Assembly (NCBI GenBank): GCA_001579985.1
Contig: LRSR01006791.1
Coordinates: forward strand, 1 to 45,353
From: Hypsibius dujardini
Taxonomy: Eukaryota; Tardigrada; Eutardigrada; Parachela; Hypsibiidae
Length of the DNA: 45,353 nucleotides
Direction of reading: 5' to 3'
A program made the position numbers and the translations under genes. This document shows positions 30,108-39,614 of this stretch, in pieces (positions within the stretch are counted from its first letter, which is position 1; every line of letters begins with the position of its first letter). The notes under the pieces are model-generated. The model saw only the letters and a program-made list of their open reading frames with translations, was not told the origin of the DNA and did not search any database.

Positions 30108-33100
30108 TTAGACCGCAGATCCGACCAGGGACTGGAGGAACTTGTGGCAGGTGGCGTCACGACTAGCCAAACCATCCGCCCTCAGTTGAATGATGTTACG
30201 TAGCCAAGTCTCCTGAAAGAAGAAGGCAAACAACTACTGTAGAGTCTCGACCACTTGGTGCCAGTTTTTAATGACCCCCGTATATTATGACCCCCCGTAT
30301 ATTATGACCCCCCCGTATATTATGACCCCCCGTATATTATGACCCCCCGTATATTATGACTGCAGAGTAGCACAGTGTGTGCAGGCATAATATACGGGTG
30401 GGTCTCAAATTAACACCAAATGGTCAAGACTTGGCAGTTACATTACTATTATTGCGAGTGCCGCATAAACCAGATCACACATTTTATGTGACGCACACCT
30501 TTTCCCAGTCTTCGCGTTTTGACGTCATGAAAGGCGGTCCGAACGATCAGATTAAACAGTAATTACAGTAGACAAAACCAGGCTTCTGATTTATTTATGT
30601 TAGTTGAATTATTTTTAATTTAATTTAAAGTCCGACGTCTGATGGCCTATTTGTTTCTAATTTAATTTCAACCATAAACTGTAAATCCATTTTGTATCAA
30701 AGATGAAATTGACTCAGATTTAATTTAAAATACCGGAAAACAGTGTTTGTATTTTAAATCAGGTCATTTTTAATTCAATTTGAAATCAGAGATTGGTCAC
30801 GTGCTGCCGTTTAATTTAATTTAAATAAATTACGCCTTGGCGGGCCGCAATCCAGTAGGACTTGGTCCAATTAGGTAGGACCAGTAGGACTAGCGTCGCT
30901 CCGACTACAGTCGGCCCCAGGAAAAACTCTGCTCAAGTGACTTTAGCTGTTTAAACTGGCCGAAAACTCCGCCCTAAATTGGACCGTTTCTGTGCGACCA
31001 ATCAGAACGTGCAGTGTCCACATAGATGGCGCTGCCAATTTTACCGTATACCACGTCAGTTGATTGCTACATTGCTACATTGATTGCTGCATGTGCCGGT
31101 GTGACTACTATTACTGTATACAGACAGCCCCAGGACAAACTCTGCTCACGTGACTTTTGCTGTTTAAACTGGCCGAGAACTCCGCCCTAAATTGGACCGT
31201 TTCTGTGCGACCAATCAGAACGTGCAGTTTCTACTTTATGCATAATCATACATCATATTTCGAATCAAAACGCCAGCAGGCAAGCAATAAAAAAGTAAAA
31301 TGACAAAAATAAAAATTTGAACAATACAGAACTTGAAAAAAAAATTAAGGTGACCCCTGCGGGCACTTAGTTTTAGTTACACTTAGTTTAGGCTGAGGAC
31401 ACTTAGTTTTAGTATCAAATGAAATTAATGCAGATTTTAGTATCTGTTGCCATACAAACCGATGTACTACACACGGGGCAAAAACCTCAGGCCAACCGAA
31501 TCAAAGCCAACTTTTTACCGGCGCCCTGCAAAATGCGGTGGACGGAGTTTGAGCCAATTTTGGCCAATGCGTGCAGACGTTTCTCACATCACTTGATTCA
31601 TTCAAGTCAATCAATCAGTCGACTGAGCAAAGACTGCATGGTCAGCTGTGGTCAAAAACAGCTGCACGCATTGGCCAAAATGGCTCAAACTCCGACCACT
31701 CCATTTAGCTGTGCGCCGGTAAAAATTTGGCTTTAATTCGGTCGGCCTGAGGTTTTTGCCACGTGTGTACACTAAAGAACTGCAGTGTAGTTTTCGGCTT
31801 CAAGTTCCTGCGTTCGTTTTTCGCGGATACGGTTCACTTACGGAGTCGAGTATGATGCGACCATGACAACCGAAGAGGCCACGAAGTATGAAGTTCGACG
31901 TGTCCAGCCACCTGGTTCTTGCCAGAATGGGGCCGATAATTGTCAATGACCATACAGTCATCAACGTGATTGAAATCTAAACTTTATTGCAATGACTACT
32001 TTCCATGATCTCTAGTGTGAGCCTTAACCAGATCCCTATTGCCCTCTACTGTTATACGAACAATTACATACAACTTACGTCCCATTACAAATGAATAGTA
32101 AAACTAAGTGCCCGCAGCCTCGGACAAATAATCATAATTAAATATGAAACTAAGTGAAAACTAAGTGAAAACTAAGTGAAAACTAAGTGAAAACTAAGTG
32201 TGCGCAGACTTCCTGAGTGAAACTAAGTGCCCGCAGCTGTTACCATAAATTAATTCGGAACCGAAATTCAAATTTAAACATCGTTAAACCTCAATGACCC
32301 GATCGAAATCCAGAATTTTGCATAACTTTCTGCCGCAAAGTGTGATCTGCCATTGCTAATTTGCCTTCCTTTGACCATATTTAAATCAAATTTGACTGAA
32401 TCAGTCAATCAAGAGGAGTAGTAGCAACAGAAAACAGCAGTCATAAAAAGCTGCAAAAACAGCTGCTGAAAACTCGAATTCGGTCATTTTGGGCAGTTTC
32501 CCTGCGATTAAGTCATAAGTTGGTGGAGTCCTATACACAGGTAAACTGCTATTTGCTTTTCGAGATCGCGAGATAAGCCAATTATTGGTGGGCCACTCGG
32601 TTCAATTACCTGCATCTCTTAATATCGAAGACATTCTATTGACGCACTTGTCGCACCTCATCTCTCTCTATGCGCAAAAAGTCTTTGCTGTGCAAGCGGA
32701 GTTTTTCTTGGGGCTGACTGTAAACTCTACGCATCTACTGTATTTGTAACTATAATGAAGATTTCGGGTCAGTAATTATAATCAATTAAAATATACCGGT
32801 TGCGGGGATTATGGCGGGAACCTCGTTACACCTCTGATCATTCAAGATGGAATTTTCAATTGGATGTAGCGAAAATAAACAAACCTTACAATGCCTAAAT
32901 TTCTATTGACCTTCCGAGTCGAGGGAAATATTTCAGGCTCCTGACCGTCACTTGACCACGTGACCACTTGACGACTTGACCACGTGACCACGCGACCACG
33001 CGACCACTTGACAACTTGACCACGTGACCACGTGACTGATTCGGGTTTGATGAGGTCCATCTCAGCTGGTTCTTTCGTCATCACTGCTGCACTTAGCCGG

Positions 33101-33880
33101 GTACTTCATCATTTTGTCGCCTTTTCAGCGGCAGGAGAAGAACTTCGGGAGGAAACGGGCAATGACGAATCATCTTTATTGGCCACAAACCTTACGACTG
33201 AAGATCCCATCAATCGAGCGCTGCAAAAGGAATGTACACATCAAATCTCACAGCAAAAATAAAACGACCCATCTACCAATCAAGTACAACTGTTTATTAA
33301 TTTAATTTAAAATAGTGACTTAAAAGAGACTAAAGGCAATTGTTATTTTAAAATAGATAACAGGGAACCTAATTTAAAATCAGATGCGTTGACTTTTAAT
33401 TTAATGCAAGTTATAAACTGTAAAACCATTTTAAATCAACGATGGTCTAAATTCAAATTTGACATTAAATACCGGGAAACAGTGTTTTTGCTTTAAATTT
33501 GATCAAGCAATTGTTACTTGACTATTTTAATTAATTCAACTTCAAAATTAATATTTAAACAACACCAGAAAAGAGCGGTGAAGGGGACCAATCAAGCCAA
33601 TCAATCAATAAATTATTTTTGAAAATATAAAAAAGAGCGGTGAAGGGACCAATCAAGCCAATCAATCAATACATTATTTTTGGAAATATAAAAAAGAGCG
33701 GGCGAAGGGACCAATCAAGCCAATCAATCAATAGATTGTTTTTGGAAATATAAAAAAGAGCGGGCGAAGGGACCGATCAAGCCATCAGCTTGCACTTACC
33801 TTTCCCGACGAATTCCCGGGACGACTGTTCGGTAGGTGCACTTCTTTTTCGTCGGCTCCCTTAGTGTTTGAAGTGATCAT
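30108..33880 (-). CDS. Small uncharacterised minus-strand gene with a transposon-filled intron
   Basis: On the minus strand an exon at 33800-33880 starts with ATG (MITSNTKGADEKEV) and ends at an excellent donor, AAG|GTAAGT. The only compatible downstream exon I see is 30108-30212 (acceptor TTTCAG, starting Glu-Thr-Trp-Leu-Arg-Asn-Ile-Ile and ending Gly-Ser-Ala-Val, stop). Both are in phase 0, giving 61 residues in a highly charged, helical protein with no signal peptide. The intron (30213-33799) is almost entirely repeats and nested transposons. The stop of a separate in-line frame (33883-34068) lies two bases upstream of this ATG, so the two may share one mRNA or be parts of one protein with a splice I cannot settle. 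Function unknown. Confidence 0.5.
30243..30441. mobile_element. MITE with internal GTATATTATGACCCCC repeats
   Basis: Imperfect terminal inverted repeats begin AGTCTCGACCACTTGGTG on the left and, in reverse complement, AGTCTTGACCATTTGGTG on the right. They enclose five tandem copies of an 18-19 bp unit, GTATATTATGACCCCCC (about 30279-30360). It lies in the long intron of the minus-strand gene, about 30 bp upstream of its last exon. Confidence 0.75.
30904..31118. mobile_element. Truncated third copy of the TACAGTCGGCCCC transposon with flanking motif
   Basis: From 30904 the sequence repeats about 120 bp of the transposon terminus that begins again at 31119 (TACAGTCGGCCCCAGGAAAA...). It then switches at about 31024 to the AGATGGCGCT block also found next to copy 1. 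So a partial element abuts a full one in direct orientation. Confidence 0.75.
31349..32244. mobile_element. DNA transposon inserted into the TACAGTC element
   Basis: The ends read GGTGACCCCTGCGGGCACTT on the left and, reverse-complemented, GGTAACAGCTGCGGGCACTT on the right. CTGCGGGCACTTAGTTT is a perfect 17-bp match in both. Many subterminal copies of ACTTAGTTTT (or inverted AAAACTAAGT) line both ends. The flanking AAAAATTAA (31340-31348) and ATAAATTAA (32245-32253) are a candidate 9-bp target duplication with one mismatch; copy 1 at 304-1029 lacks the insert. A 9-bp duplication would suit Mutator-like elements and 8 bp hAT, but no transposase is present, so the superfamily stays open. Confidence 0.85.
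31465..31772. mobile_element. Foldback element nested inside the 31349-32244 transposon
   Basis: Arms of about 130 bp pair with each other. The left arm starts ACACACGGGGCAAAAACCTC and the right arm, reverse-complemented, ACACACGTGGCAAAAACCTC. They continue through GGCCAACCGAATCAAAGCC against GGCCGACCGAATTAAAGCC and on to the ATTTTGGCCAATGCGTGCA region. The same terminus recurs alone at 21458-21528. This makes at least three nested layers at this site. Confidence 0.8.
32723..32936. other. Remaining intron sequence
   Basis: AT-rich sequence between the transposon end and the CACGTG array, still within the long intron of the minus-strand gene. Nothing coding is visible. Confidence 0.4.
32937..33036. 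repeat. Short GACCACGTG/GACCACTT array with four CACGTG E-boxes
   Basis: About 100 bp consist of 8-10 bp words of the type GACCACGTG, GACCACTT and GACGACTT. Four perfect CACGTG palindromes occur at about 32957, 32980, 33020 and 33029. CACGTG is the core site of bHLH factors, but a tandem simple repeat explains the cluster equally well. Confidence 0.75.
33037..33566. other. Intronic AT-rich stretch
   Basis: This part of the long intron contains recurring ATTTTAAATTRA-like words but no exon I can support. The small plus-strand frames around 33032-33305 have no domain or splice context. Confidence 0.4.
33567..33790. repeat. ~61-bp tandem repeat
   Basis: Three and a half copies of a unit of about 61 bp lie here. 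The unit includes AAAAGAGCGGTGAAGGGACC, AATCAAGCCAATCAATCAAT and TTATTTTTGGAAATATAAA. Later copies share the change to GAGCGGGCGAAGG. The array ends within 10 bp of the GTAAGT donor at 33799 of the minus-strand gene. Confidence 0.88.
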
Positions 33881-33882
33881 TG

Positions 33883-34068
33883 CTAGACGTGGTCGCCAGG
33901 CAGTTCTCGCAATAGGTGATCGACGGCAACGGTGGATCTTTCCGCTGGTGGCAACGGTTGCAAGTCCAGAAACGGCTCGGCGGGAAAGAATAACTGCACC
34001 TTTTCTTCCGTCTCATCGGTGATCTTCCAGCGGGCCTGAAATTTTTCCTGCAAGGGTAGTGATGCCAT
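33883..34068 (-). CDS. Short ORF directly upstream of the small minus-strand gene
   Basis: This frame runs from ATG at 34068 (MASLPLQEKFQARWKITDET) to TAG at 33883-33885, giving 61 residues. It is charged, Pro/Leu-rich in its second half, and has no signal peptide. The stop is followed two bases later by the ATG of the 33800-33880 exon. An acceptor-like TTGCAG at 34048-34053 could instead make this the inside of an exon beginning Glu-Lys-Phe-Gln. A splice at the GTGCAG at about 33991 or at GTCTAG near 33888 to the CTAAG near 33855 would fuse both frames in phase; the second of these would be only 29 bp. I cannot decide between a two-ORF mRNA and one spliced protein. Confidence 0.4.
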   Translation of the reverse strand: MASLPLQEKFQARWKITDETEEKVQLFFPAEPFLDLQPLPPAERSTVAVDHLLRELPGDHV

Positions 34069-34131
34069 TGCAGCTATGATAAAATGTGTGGAGACCTTCG
34101 TCAGTGAATAAATTTTGACGCAGTGTTTCAT

Positions 34132-34815
34132 TTGGAAGCAGTGTTTGCAACTGTGTTATTGGACTGGACAGCGGTTCTAGGTTCTTCTGAGAAATTCCCC
34201 CTTTTTTATTTATAATAAATTGCTAGTACCTGCAGGCACCATATTTAAAACGGACATTTAATAATTTATAATCCCAGCATCGAAGTAGACTTCGTTTATT
34301 TCCTTGACTTCTATTTCGGCGAAAGTGTTTTTTTATTTGCTAAACCCTTGCGTAGACTTTCACGTTTCACTTCCACGCACCTTGAAAACATTTTTGAAGA
34401 ATTCTTTTAAATAGCTTTAGGAATAGAAAGGTTCGGTGATTGCGGTCGAAATAGCAGAAACTTTTCCTCGTACGCGTCATGCAGTAATTGTTTATACATG
34501 TGTAAATAGGTTAACTGCAGAAAGATCCATCAATAAATTTCACAGTTCAAGAGACACGACTCGGCATTAACGTCCACGACATGACAACACGACTAGTTTG
34601 TTTGGCTTTTGATTAATTGAGCTCAACATCAGACGTACTACAAAATTAGTAGGTCACATACTTCAGTGTACATCGCCAACAGACCGCACAGCGATGGTCA
34701 CGAGCTTCACGACCCACCTGCATGTATATGTAGTATTCCGTGCAGAGAAGAATCAAGCACAGAAATTGTAGTTTTTTGTTTCGAGAAAGCTAAGCTTCTT
34801 AAAACCATTTTCACA
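34132..34815. other. Spacer between divergent genes
   Basis: AT-rich DNA between the 5' end of the minus-strand gene and the plus-strand Gly-rich peptide gene. It must contain both promoters if they are independent. No TATA box or repeat array is convincing. Confidence 0.4.
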
Positions 34816-35286
34816 ATGAGAGGACTTTATAAAATGTACAACTTGTTGATAGTCGCCATTTTCTTCCTGGCTTCCTGCAGCGCTTACTGGCTCCCCATGG
34901 TATGTACGTGAGGCAGTTTTAAATGTCCCGCAGGAGAGATCGATTAAATGTTTAAAAAATGCTCGGCAAAAAAACCCTTTTTCTAATTAGTATTTTTGTT
35001 TTTTTCGCTCCTGTAGAGGGAAGCTCGAGACATGATGCCAACCATTGCGGGAGGGTACAACCGCTACCAGCAGGGTTCGTCCGGAATGCCGTTTAGCGGC
35101 CAGGAGCAGCAGCAGGGCGGTGACTTCATCCCATCGCGGAATTTTCAAGGACCCTTCAATGGCGGGAATAACGGCGGTCCTGACCGTGGACAATTCAACG
35201 GTGGTAGACCATTCGGCGGTCCACAACAGTTCAACGGCGGACCTGAACGCGGGCAGTTCAACGGTGGACCCAATCGACGATTCTAG
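34816..35286 (+). CDS. Secreted Gly/Asn/Gln/Phe-rich peptide (two exons)
   Basis: Exons 34816-34899 and 35017-35286 join in phase 0 (donor ATG|GTATGT, acceptor TGTAG) to give 117 residues. The signal peptide (LLIVAIFFLASCSA) leads to a mature part starting Tyr-Trp-Leu-Pro-Met, then an Arg/Glu/Met segment and a C-terminal run of Gln/Gly/Asn/Pro/Arg repeats of the Arg-Gly-Gln-Phe-Asn-Gly-Gly-Pro type. As in the 24011 gene, the mature peptide begins Ala-Tyr-Trp, the intron is phase 0 after a methionine codon, and the repeat region is one exon. Low-complexity Gly/Asn/Gln peptides suit cuticle or extracellular matrix; function unproven. Confidence 0.78.
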
Positions 35287-35296
35287 ACACCATTAA

Positions 35297-35302
35297 AATA
35301 AA
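35297..35302 (+). promoter_or_regulatory. Polyadenylation signal of the Gly/Asn-rich peptide gene
   Basis: AATAAA lies 10 bp behind the TAG stop at 35284-35286, which makes for a very short 3' UTR. Confidence 0.65.
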
Positions 35303-35594
35303 GATTGGGTGGATATTATGCTATGTTTACCTAGAAGATGTAAAACAGATGGCAATCATGGACGCTCAAATAAGTTCCCACGCCCTCCGGGAGAAGCATT
35401 ACTTTTCCTTTATTTTTTAATTCCTTTCTTTAATTTTTTGTGCATTTTTAAATTATTTCTGTAGAGATTTATTACTCAGTAACAGTTAAAGTACGTATAC
35501 GGTACTCCGTACCAGCATACGTGACATTCCAGTAACGCACGGACGTATCTGAATCAGATCACAGTTTCTGTCTGTATTGTTGTGTCTGCCTGCC

Positions 35595-35667
<73 letters not shown>

Positions 35668-35817
35668 GTCTGTCGGTCGGTCGGTAGCCTGTCTGTTGAA
35701 ATTTCAGATGCTAGGAAAGCTGAAGGTCCAACGGAAGAGTACATATTCATTTATTAATAAGAGACGGTAAAGTAGACAACAATGAACAACGGAAAATATA
35801 TCACTAGTATTCTTTGT
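35303..35817. repeat. Convergent spacer with TCTG microsatellite
   Basis: A nearly pure TCTG run occupies about 35582-35690. The rest is AT-rich. TTTATT at 35750-35755 gives a minus-strand AATAAA about 65 bp behind the stop of the first acyltransferase gene. The repeat lies beyond that signal and outside the mature mRNA. Confidence 0.8.
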
Positions 35818-37542
35818 CTAATGACCATTTTTCAATTGACCATTGGCCAAAGTTTTCGGAATGAATTCAGCCCAACAAGCCTCAAAATGCTCATATAGCG
35901 AGCCCCCAATAGACAACATGGCGCCTAGTGATGCTTTGTTATCGCCAGTAACATCCGCATAGCCGTGTGTCTCACCCCGCCGTCCCATTTCTTGCAGAAG
36001 CTCGTACAAAACCACTTTGAAAAAGCCTCTTCCCCGGTATTCCGGAACGACATATCCGCAGCCCATTCCGCCTTCCGGTCGTTGGAGAACATACGCCACG
36101 GGGTCGTGGTGTTCGTTGAAAACCGCGGCAGTTGCGAAGCCATTACGCAGCAAGTACTTGAAAAAGGAGAGGTTTTTCCTTAAGTCGCCGTAATGCTTCT
36201 CTCGAGTGACTTGTTCCGCATGCTTCTCCTCCAGCGGTCCAACTCGGTATCCTGCCGGTAATGAATACCTGAAACAAACACAGTGTACATTAAGCGACAG
36301 ACTTTAATCTAATGGAGGGTCGCGGAAATGAGCAAAAAGGGCGGGCAAGGGTAATACTTGTACAATCAACCAATCAACCAGCGGAGCTCTGGTGCGGAGT
36401 TGATTGGTGGATTAATTCGCGTTTGGGCTGTTACACCATGTGAGGTACTGTACAGTTGAGGGGAACGGTGTCCGGTTAAACAGAACACTCGATAACTTCG
36501 AAAGCGAAAACAAAAACGAATCAAGAAATCAACGGCTCCACTTCTGCTTGACATCGAAAAGCAGGCCTAATCAACAATCAACAAGTTGAAGTCTTGTGGT
36601 CCTATGTTTGAAACAGTAAAGCTTGGGTTGCTTTTTTACGAGTGTTCTGTTTAACCGAACGCCGTTCCCCTCAACTGTGCGGCATTCTACAGCACTCACT
36701 CGCAGTGGAGGTCCTTTATGGAGAAACCAGTGAAGAATGCTGACGCCACGAAGTAATCTGACGTCGGAGAGCACTCCATTTTGCCGCCAAGGCTGAGGCA
36801 TTTCTGTTGCAGAACCTCGAAGTATGCCGGTCGTTGGACACCTGCAAAACGAAAGCTCTCTCTAACGCTGATCAGATCTGAGGTCCTCAAGTGAATACTA
36901 AAGTAAAAACAATTGATCCTTACTGTGAAAGCCGATATTCTGAGACCAGTCAAAAATTCCCGGCTGATCCAAAAGCTCCTTCAGCTTTTTCGGATCACGT
37001 GCGTGGATGAATGCGCTATATCCGTTCGTAAAAACCGGAACATCCTTGCGAAAAGATCACGCACCGGCGATTAGTTCTTACTCCCAGATCTATCATTATG
37101 CCTGGTAGAGATCGATGAGATCAAGCAACGACAATTCATTTGATTTGATTGATATCTTGATTGCTTGATCGCATCCATAGTTACTGTGCCGATAGCTTGA
37201 TTGCTTGATCGTATTAATAGTTACTGTGCCTGGCATTTATCGAGTTGACTAGTATTTATTTACAAATGCGCTCGCTCACCGGATCGTCGGGATCGGTGCG
37301 GCAAACGCAGGCAGCAAAATCGGGAAATCGGTCCACGACAAACGTCACACCTGGCCAGTCGAGATGCTTCCTCATCTTGTTCCGCGCCATATAATAAATC
37401 TGCAAGTGCATCATTCCCTAATCCAAATCTCTAATAACATAAAGCAAAGCAAATAATTTGCGCGTACGTTGAACGAGGCCGGGAAATCGTGGGCCAAAGA
37501 CTCCACCAGCTCCGGCAGCTGATCATCTCGCAAGAGAATCAT
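35818..37542 (-). CDS. GLYAT-like GNAT acyltransferase, paralogue A
   Basis: Minus-strand exons are 37468-37542, 37280-37399, 36924-37044, 36700-36841 and 35818-36268. They join in phases 0, 0, 1 and 2 to about 302 residues, close to the about 296 of vertebrate glycine N-acyltransferases. The product starts MILLRDDQLPELVESL and carries the N-terminal GLYAT region (Asn-Gly-Tyr-Ser-Ala-Phe-Ile-His, Leu-Leu-Asp-Gln-Pro-Gly). Its C-terminal GNAT fold has the segment GGMGCGYVVPEYRGRGFFKV, whose Tyr-Arg-Gly-Arg-Gly part corresponds to the acyl-CoA pyrophosphate loop. Such enzymes move acyl groups from acyl-CoA to glycine or other amines in detoxification. No targeting signal is evident. It is the downstream-most of three tandem copies. 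Confidence 0.85.
36451..36679. mobile_element. Inverted-repeat element in intron 4 of paralogue A
   Basis: The left arm starts CAGTTGAGGGGAACGGTGTC and the right arm, reverse-complemented, CAGTTGAGGGGAACGGCGTT. Both continue into CGGTTAAACAGAACACTCG, for arms of about 40 bp around a 145-bp core with no ORF. The last bases of the element lie about 20 bp from the exon 4 donor. Confidence 0.82.
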
Positions 37543-38425
37543 TTTCTGTCCCTTGATAAACTCGTAGCAATTTAATCAAACACTCAGAAATCTCTGAATT
37601 TTCTGCATGCACTCCTGCAATATGACCGCTACAAGATTTTTTCGGCCGCAACTTCAATTATTGTTCTAACGACGGATACGGAAAGGCAGCCTAGATTTAG
37701 CAGGAAGGTCGCATGCTCGATCAGTTACTCTAATCTTACAAAAAATCAATGTAAAAACGAGTGGACCGGTACACCTTTCCACCTTGACGATTTCGTTCCC
37801 TACAAATCAGTTCGTCTTAATTAAGACACAGGCGGAATTTCGAGGCATGCGGCAGGAGAGCCCGAAGCAAATTCGTCTGGCAGTTACATAACCGTCGTGA
37901 ATCAAGGTCGTTAATATATTCCAGCTGAACCACACGCGTAGTCAACGACAAAATTCAATACACTGGAGGGTCCGGAAAACGGGCAAAAGGGGCGAGACTG
38001 GGGTGCTTTTCAAACAATCGAACAATCAACCACCTGACCACCCCTGCTCCGCCCCTTTTGCCCATACCTCGGACCCNATATCCCGGACCCTCCAGTGTAC
38101 TCAACCAACTGACCACCCCCTGCCCCGCCTGTTTTGCCCATATCCCGGACCCTCCAGTGTATTCAACCATCTGACCACCCCTGCCCCGCCCCTCTTGCCC
38201 ATACCCCGGACCCTCCAGTGTACTTAATTTTGTCGTTGATTGTAGCGGTACTTTGCCTGTAAACCAACAAAAATCTTTCTTGACAACTATCCTCTTCTAT
38301 CAATTTTAATTTGGAATGGCGTTTTATTAGCGGCATAGTTTTCCGGAAATGAAGGTTCGAAGCTGTGCGAACAATAAATTCAGACAGGTTGATCAGTCAA
38401 AACTACGGCAGAGTACCAGCACTGA
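37543..38425. other. Spacer between acyltransferase paralogues A and B
   Basis: This should hold the promoter of paralogue A (next to 37542) and the 3' end of paralogue B; TTTATT at 38323-38328 is a minus-strand AATAAA about 100 bp behind its stop. The middle is filled by the GGAGGGTCCGG element described separately. No exon is visible. Confidence 0.5.
37938..38243. mobile_element. GGAGGGTCCGG foldback element, copy 1
   Basis: The outer arms are GTCAACGACAAAATTCAATA (left) and the inverted TACTTAATTTTGTCGTTGA (right). One left unit, CACTGGAGGGTCCGG...GGGCAAAAGGGGCG, faces three tandem inverted right units of about 60 bp (ACCCTCCAGTGTACTCAACC...). One base is unresolved (N at 38077), inside this array. 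The related copy at 42161-42512 has the mirror arrangement. Confidence 0.85.
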
Positions 38426-39614
38426 TCAATTGCCTTTCGGGATGAATTCGAACCAGGCGGCTTCAAAATTGTCATAAATAAAACCTCCGATCGAGAGCAT
38501 CGCTGCCTTCGAGGGCACATTGTCGGCCAGCACATCTGCGTAGCCATACGTGTCTCCTTGGCGCTCCAGCTCCTTTAGCAGCTCGAAAAGAACTACCTTG
38601 AAGAAACCTCTCCGACGGTACTCCGGATCGACGTAACCCGCACCCATTCCGCCCTCTGGACCTTGCATTATATAGGCAACCACGTCGTCCTTCTCGTTGT
38701 AGAGCGCAACACTGGGGAATCCATTCCGAAAAATGTACTTGAAGTACTTGAGGTTCGTTGCTGGGTCCCCGTAGTGATGTACAAGATGTACCTCATAATA
38801 AAAAAATGTAATTGATCTAATTTGACTATTTTTTGCGCGATATCTGAAATCATTTCGGCAGCATGGATTTACTCGAAATGAATGTCTTTCATCCGGAATC
38901 CGGTGAACAACGCTGATTCCACGTAGTACGTCTGGTCTGGTGAGTAACGGATTTCCCCGCCAAGGCTCAGACATTTTTGTCTGACTACCTCGAAATAATT
39001 CGGCCGTTGAGCATCTAAGGCACAAATCAATAATCTTCAGTCACGATGCTGACAAAAATTATATATAATAGAACAAAATTTGATATGACTTACTATGTAC
39101 GCCAATTTTTAGTTTCCAGTCCACAATATTCGGCTGATCAAGGAGCTGCTTCAGCCTTTCCGCATCACGCGCATAGAGAAATATACTGTAGTCATTGGTA
39201 AACGGCGGAATAGTCTACGAAGTAACCCAAAATATAACGATTTTCTTTTTTAATGCCGGGAAAACAATAATTAAGTATAAAGTGGAGAAATTATAGAGCG
39301 GATCCTTTTACCGGATCGTGGGGATCGGTGCGGGCAATGCAGGCCAAAAAACTGGGGAACTCATCCACGACGAACGAAATGCCCGGCCAGTCGAGATGTT
39401 TTCTCATCTTGTTTCGCGCCAAAAAGTATATCTGCAAAATAATAGTTGCCAAACGTTTATAACATGCACGTTATAATTACATAATTGTATGTAAAATATG
39501 ACGGAACTACGTAGCACCTTTCTCATGGATGTAACGTACATTAAAAGATGCCGGGAAATCCCTCTCCAAGGAGGCCACAAACTCCGGTAGTTGGTCATCT
39601 TGCAGTACAATCAT
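38426..39614 (-). CDS. GLYAT-like GNAT acyltransferase, paralogue B
   Basis: Minus-strand exons are 39540-39614, 39312-39431, 39094-39214, 38873-39014 and 38426-38816, about 282 residues, with the phases of paralogue A. It starts MIVLQDDQLPEFVASL and keeps the exon-2 landmark Ile-Tyr-Phe-Leu-Ala-Arg-Asn-Lys-Met-Arg and the C-terminal GNAT segment, but the acyl-CoA loop reads Tyr-Arg-Arg-Arg-Gly-Phe where A has Tyr-Arg-Gly-Arg-Gly-Phe. The start of exon 5 is odd. The Leu-Pro-x-Gly-Tyr-Arg-x-Gly-Pro-Leu motif of A and C is absent, and the nearest acceptors give either a 29-bp intron or a 56-bp intron (TTAG at 38817-38818, used here). Local decay, or a divergent but working enzyme, are both possible. 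Confidence 0.75.

Larger units (their letters stand above)
31119..32722. mobile_element. TACAGTC transposon copy 2 (inverted relative to copy 1), interrupted
   Basis: This is the reverse-complement counterpart of 304-1029. It aligns from 31119 to about 31348 and from about 32245 to 32722, with conserved stretches such as the GCGAGATAAGCCAATTATTG region. An 896-bp insertion (31349-32244) breaks it at the point corresponding to about 810-830 of copy 1. Without the insert it is about 700 bp, like copy 1. Confidence 0.85.
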
